Positions 24,363 to 27,100 of a stretch of DNA of 27,100 nucleotides are shown here, piece after piece. The notes under the pieces were generated by a model. That model did not search any database, was not told where the DNA came from, and saw only the letters and a program-made list of their open reading frames with translations. Made by a program: the position numbers and the translations under genes. Each line of letters begins with the position of its first letter. Position 1 is the first letter of the stretch. The DNA is from Prorocentrum cordatum (taxonomy: Eukaryota; Sar; Dinophyceae; Prorocentrales; Prorocentraceae): the NCBI GenBank assembly GCA_963575745.1, contig CAUYUJ010008525.1, positions 12,501-39,600 on the forward strand, given 5' to 3'.

Positions 24363-24559
24363 TGTGAATAGAACCCGTGTGATGCCTTCATATATACTCC
24401 TTATCCTCACCTCTCCTGCGCCTGGCCGTTTGGGCTCAAGTATTGGGACAGATCGATCAGACCTTTGATCGTGCAGGAGGGAAAGACATCCATCTATCCC
24501 TCCTTCCCTCTACCAACGGATCAGGGGTTCTGTACCCTTGTACTTCAACCCCATACACA
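24363..24559 (+). repeat. 3' LTR (197 bp)
   Basis: This is the same length as the 5' LTR, beginning TGTGAATAGAACCCG and ending ATACACA. Relative to the 5' copy it carries A to G twice, C to T once and G to A four times. The exact GTCTA duplication follows at once at 24560-24564. Confidence 0.96.
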
Positions 24560-24564
24560 GTCTA
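24560..24564. repeat. Target site duplication, right (GTCTA)
   Basis: GTCTA follows the terminal CACA of the 3' LTR directly and matches 5603-5607 exactly, so the two outer flanks were contiguous before insertion. Confidence 0.93.
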
Positions 24565-25075
24565 TGCCGCTGTCGCGGCCCTGGCCCTTGGCGCCCTCTG
24601 GCGACACGGTCAGTCAGTACCTGGCCTTTCTTAGCTACAGCGTTTGTGCACAACGTGCTTGCAGAGCCCCGTTCCTGGCTACGCACCGTTTTCCGGTTCA
24701 CCAGCAGCGTTCCTCAGCACGCGGCATGGCACGTGCACCGTGGTGGACTGGCGCCTCGGCGTGCAGTTCTTAATTATTTGGCACCCCTGCCACAGGTTTG
24801 CTCGTTGCATCAGCTTCCCTGGGCGCTGCAGACCAGCCAGTCAGCCCCACTGCTCCACAGCTGCCGCTTCTGAGTGTTGGCCCGGCCGGCTCGCGTGGCG
24901 CTTAGTAGCTAATTAGGCCGGCCCGTGCCCCGGACCCCCTTTCGCCGCCTGCCCTCTGCAGCGCGGTCGCAACCAAGAAAGTAACCCCACCAGCCCATCC
25001 AGAAACGATGCCCAGAGGAATTGCCTCGATCAGGAAAGTGGGCAGCACGCAGAGGAAGGGTCCCCCAGTGGAGGC
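24565..25075. other. Right flank of the insertion, no supported gene
   Basis: This sequence was contiguous with 5607 before the retrotransposon inserted. No gene or RNA is recognised. Confidence 0.4.
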
Positions 25076-25540
25076 CTCTTGGAGCGTCTTGGGGGCCTCT
25101 TGGCGGTCCTGGGCGCCTCTCAGAGCGTCCTGGGTGCCTCGGAAAGCTGCTTGGGGTCTCTTAGGGGTCTCTTGGGAGCCTATTGGAGGCCTCTTGGGCG
25201 CCTGTTGGGGCCTCCTGGGCGCCTCTTGGCCCTCTTGAAGCGCTCTTGGGGTCCTTTGGTGCGCTCTTGGCGCCGTCTTGGGCCTTCTTGGAGCCATCTT
25301 GAAGCCTCGGATGGCCATCGGAAGCGAAAAGGCGATAAAACCAAAAACATTGAGTCCCCTACGGTTTTGGAAGGATTTTGGCCTCTTCGGGGCCTCCCGG
25401 GGGAGCTCTTTGGTCAGTTGGAGCCGCCTTGGAGCGGTCTTGGGGCCTCTTGGAACATCGTGGGAGCCATATTGAGGCATTCTGGGATATCTTGAGCCAT
25501 CTTGGAGGTCATCTTGGGCTCCCTCAGGCGCTCTCAGAGT
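25076..25540 (+). repeat. CTTGGGG-type degenerate array, copy C, with A-rich core
   Basis: Units such as CCTCTTGGAGCGT, CGTCTTGGGGG and CCTCTTGGGCGCC repeat on the plus strand. An A-rich core with GCGAAAAGGCGATAAAACC (25324-25342) matches GCCGAAAAGGCGGAAAAGC in the nested RT insertion (13488-13506). The Arg/Pro-rich frame on the minus strand is a by-product of the repeat. Confidence 0.78.
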
Positions 25541-25577
25541 CATCTGAAGTAGTGCCCCCCGCCCAGGAGGGCAACAG

Positions 25578-25910
25578 GTGGCCAAAACCTCAGTAAAACC
25601 AATGATTTTGGTATTCTCGCCGAGGCCTCTTGGAGCGTCTTGGGTGCCTCTGGATGGCCTCTTGGGACCTATTGGTGGTCATCCTTGGGGCCTCTTGGGG
25701 GCTTGGGGCCACATGGGGCAATTTTGGGGCCATATCGGAGTTTCTTGGGGCCTCCTGGGCGCCTCTTGGGGCCATATAGGAGGAGATCGATCACTGGAGG
25801 GGGGGGGGGGGGGGGGGGGTAAATTAGCCCCCCCCTCAGGAGGCCAAAATGGGACCAACACCATAATAAAACCAATGATTGTGGCTTCCTCGCCGAGACC
25901 GTTTTGGACG
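25578..25910 (+). repeat. CTTGGGG array copy D bounded by duplicated AACCAATGATT segments
   Basis: AAAACCAATGATTTTGG with TCGCCGAGGCC is at ~25596-25626, and AAAACCAATGATTGTGG with TCGCCGAGACC is at ~25867-25901. Between them lies another CTTGGGG array (25622-25790). The composite suggests a higher-order unit of about 275 bp. Confidence 0.7.
25799..25819. repeat. Run of 21 G
   Basis: An uninterrupted G tract, followed within 10 bases by an eight-C run. It can form a G-quadruplex, and its length is a likely sequencing weak point. Confidence 0.95.
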
Positions 25911-26106
25911 TTCCAACGCGTCGCGAAACCTCCCGTCCAGGTCCAAGGGAGGGGGTAGGGGGAGGGGTCAAGAGTCTCCATCCCCGCCCACAAGCCGTCT
26001 AGCTCACCCCCACCCGCCCTCCCAACACATACGTAGCACCCGAGCCTGGCCCGAACCGCAGTATATGCAGCAGTCGTCTTCGGATGGGCAGCTACTGGGG
26101 GCGCAT
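25911..26106. other. Spacer without recognised features
   Basis: GC-rich sequence with no supported gene. Confidence 0.4.
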
Positions 26107-26193
26107 CCGCCGCCGCCGCCGCCGCCGCCGCCCGCCGCCGCTGCTGCCGCGCCGCCGCCGCCGCCGCCGCTGTCCGCCGCCGCCGCCGCCACC

Positions 26194-26224
<31 letters not shown>

Positions 26225-26275
26225 TGCCCCCCGCTGCCGAATCGCCGCAACCGCTGCCGCCGCAGTCGCTGCCGC

Positions 26276-26306
<31 letters not shown>

Positions 26307-26388
26307 CCCGCCGCCGCCGCCCCCGCCGCCGCCACCGCCACAGCCGCCGCAGCCGTTGCCCCCGCCGCAGCCGCCGCCGCCGCCGCCA
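26107..26388. repeat. (CCG)n microsatellite, ~280 bp
   Basis: CCG/GCC triplets with CTG, TTG, ACC and CAG interruptions. Frames through it encode Pro, Ala or Arg runs (Gly on the other strand) and are not supported as genes. Confidence 0.93.
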
Positions 26389-26825
26389 AGTGTACTCTGC
26401 ATTGTTTTTTGACAGGGATGGTGGGGGGAGGCCGCACTGGGTTCGCTACGCATGCTCCGAATCTAGAGGCAGAGTGTGTGTTTGTATGTTTTTTAATATA
26501 AAAAAAGGATGGAGGGTGCAGAGTGTGTTTTGTATTGCTTTTGGGTTACAAGGGATGGTGGTGGGGGTGCCCGCATTGACCTGGGTTGGCTCCCGGTCGC
26601 CTGGGGGATGGGGTGTATACTACTAGGGAACAGTGATTAAACCTTTCCCCGAGGGGGACGAAGGAGGTTGGAAGAGGAACTTCCCTTAACCACCTACGCC
26701 CAGAGGGCTGGTTGGAGTCGTTCCAAAACCCCCTCTCCGCTCTGATGGCCCGACATGCATCTCCTTCGCTCCCCCCCCATGGGCCGTATCCGCCCGCCCG
26801 GCGCGAACGAGGCCCCCGCCGACCT
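26389..26825. other. Gene-free stretch with a short duplication
   Basis: GCAGAGTGTG followed by TTTGTAT recurs at ~26469 and ~26518, and GGATGGTGG recurs at ~26416 and ~26553, so an old ~50-140-bp duplication is likely. No gene is supported. Confidence 0.45.
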
Positions 26826-26846
26826 GCCTGGGGTTCGACTCCAGAG
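26826..26846 (+). other. Isolated tRNA-like T-arm / B box
   Basis: GGTTCGACTCC (26832-26842) fits the RNA polymerase III B-box consensus GGTTCRANTCC and sits in a 5-bp stem CTGGG/TCCAG. I find no matching acceptor stem, A box or anticodon arm upstream, so it is not called a tRNA; a decayed SINE or chance are the options. Confidence 0.3.
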
Positions 26847-26871
26847 CGACAGAATGACGCACGTTTGCAAG

Positions 26872-26909
26872 AATTCGCGCTGGTTCCGACAGTACGCACT
26901 GCGCGAATT
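26872..26909. repeat. 9-bp inverted repeat
   Basis: AATTCGCGC (26872-26880) and GCGCGAATT (26901-26909) are exact reverse complements with a 20-nt spacer. Confidence 0.65.
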
Positions 26910-27040
26910 TTTGTGTCGCGCGGCTGGTATCGCGGAGCCCGGGGGCAGTGTTCGTGTGCGTGGGTGGGCGCGCACGTGTTCTGTCGGCTCCCTGTCGATG
27001 TCGCCCATGCCCGCCGAGCTCGTCCACCGCGTGCCCCCCC

Positions 27041-27100
27041 GGAGGAGGCGGAGGAGGAGGAGGAGGAGGAGGAGGAGGAGGCGGAGGAGGAGGAGGAGGA
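27041..27100. repeat. (AGG)n microsatellite at the window edge
   Basis: GGA/AGG triplets with GCG interruptions run to the last base, so the tract continues outside. It has the opposite strand polarity to the CCT tracts at 1.7 and 4.3 kb. Confidence 0.93.

Larger units (their letters stand above)
5608..24559 (+). mobile_element. Giant Ty1/copia-type LTR retrotransposon, decayed
   Basis: Two 197-bp direct repeats starting TGTGAATAG and ending CACA bound the element, and an exact 5-bp target duplication GTCTA lies outside each end. This proves a single insertion of 18,952 bp, about 18.05 kb without the nested 901-bp insertion. Internal order is Gag, protease, integrase, RT, RNase H; integrase before RT is the Ty1/copia order. 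Typical copia elements are about 5-9 kb, so this one is two to three times larger because of about 8 kb of extra coding sequence after RNase H. Frame changes near 7.00, 12.30, 12.83, 19.69, 21.08 and 21.75 kb, stops at 12364, 19141 and 20213, and a YVGD RT motif show it is not autonomous now. The CCCH-finger Gag and RT style point to a dinoflagellate host. Confidence 0.95.

Noticed and set aside
26084-26626. Arg/Pro-rich proteins in the CCG tract
   Set aside because: They are readings of a triplet microsatellite.
26826-26846. tRNA gene
   Set aside because: Only a T-arm is present; no acceptor stem partner, A box or anticodon arm is found at proper distance.

Overview
The window reads as nuclear DNA of a dinoflagellate, probably a high-GC free-living lineage; I cannot name the genus. 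The evidence is a Ty1/copia-type polyprotein with CCCH zinc fingers in Gag, LYGHPLAG and DFKLAGP RT blocks and copia RNase H blocks of the kind I associate with dinoflagellate elements, set in gene-poor DNA full of satellites, triplet microsatellites and decayed CTTGGGG-type repeats. No ordinary host gene can be supported.

The main object is one very large LTR retrotransposon at 5608-24559 (18,952 bp). Its boundaries can be read directly. Two 197-bp direct repeats begin TG and end CA, differ at 7 positions (all transitions, no indels), and are flanked by an exact 5-bp target duplication, GTCTA (5603-5607 and 24560-24564). The order is: 5' LTR; Gag coiled coil and capsid-like region; three CCCH fingers and an RS-rich tail; aspartic protease (DSG); integrase (D-D-E); reverse transcriptase; RNase H; then about 8 kb of further coding sequence, a noncoding 3' leader with hairpins, and the 3' LTR. 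The coding track is broken by about six frame changes and three in-frame stops, but similarity and style run on across each break. It therefore looks like one ancestral polyprotein of roughly 5,600 codons, now inactive.

The RT is also broken by a 0.9-kb nested insertion at 12987-13887, just before the catalytic motif. That motif reads YVGD instead of YVDD. The insertion has 14-bp subterminal inverted repeats and belongs to a CTTGGGG-array family with further copies at about 2.06-2.48, 25.08-25.54 and 25.62-25.79 kb.

The most unusual part is the accessory module downstream of RNase H (about 15.45-23.67 kb). Most of it is unrecognisable. A segment at about 19.49-20.34 kb carries the ordered motifs of Tpt1/KptA, the NAD-dependent RNA 2'-phosphotransferase: LRH, IRxxxGHS, HGT, and a C-terminal GAIMT...VVPAA block. 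Further down is a CX2C-X15-CX2C zinc ribbon. A copia-type element carrying an RNA-healing enzyme is the best candidate here for an undescribed system.

The left flank (1-5602) holds a perfect 16-bp inverted repeat, a 170-bp MITE with TA target duplications and CAGTCGGGGC termini, a 12-unit 73-bp satellite, CCT microsatellites and smaller tandem repeats. The right flank (24565-27100) holds CTTGGGG arrays, a 21-G run, a CCG microsatellite and an AGG microsatellite at the edge.
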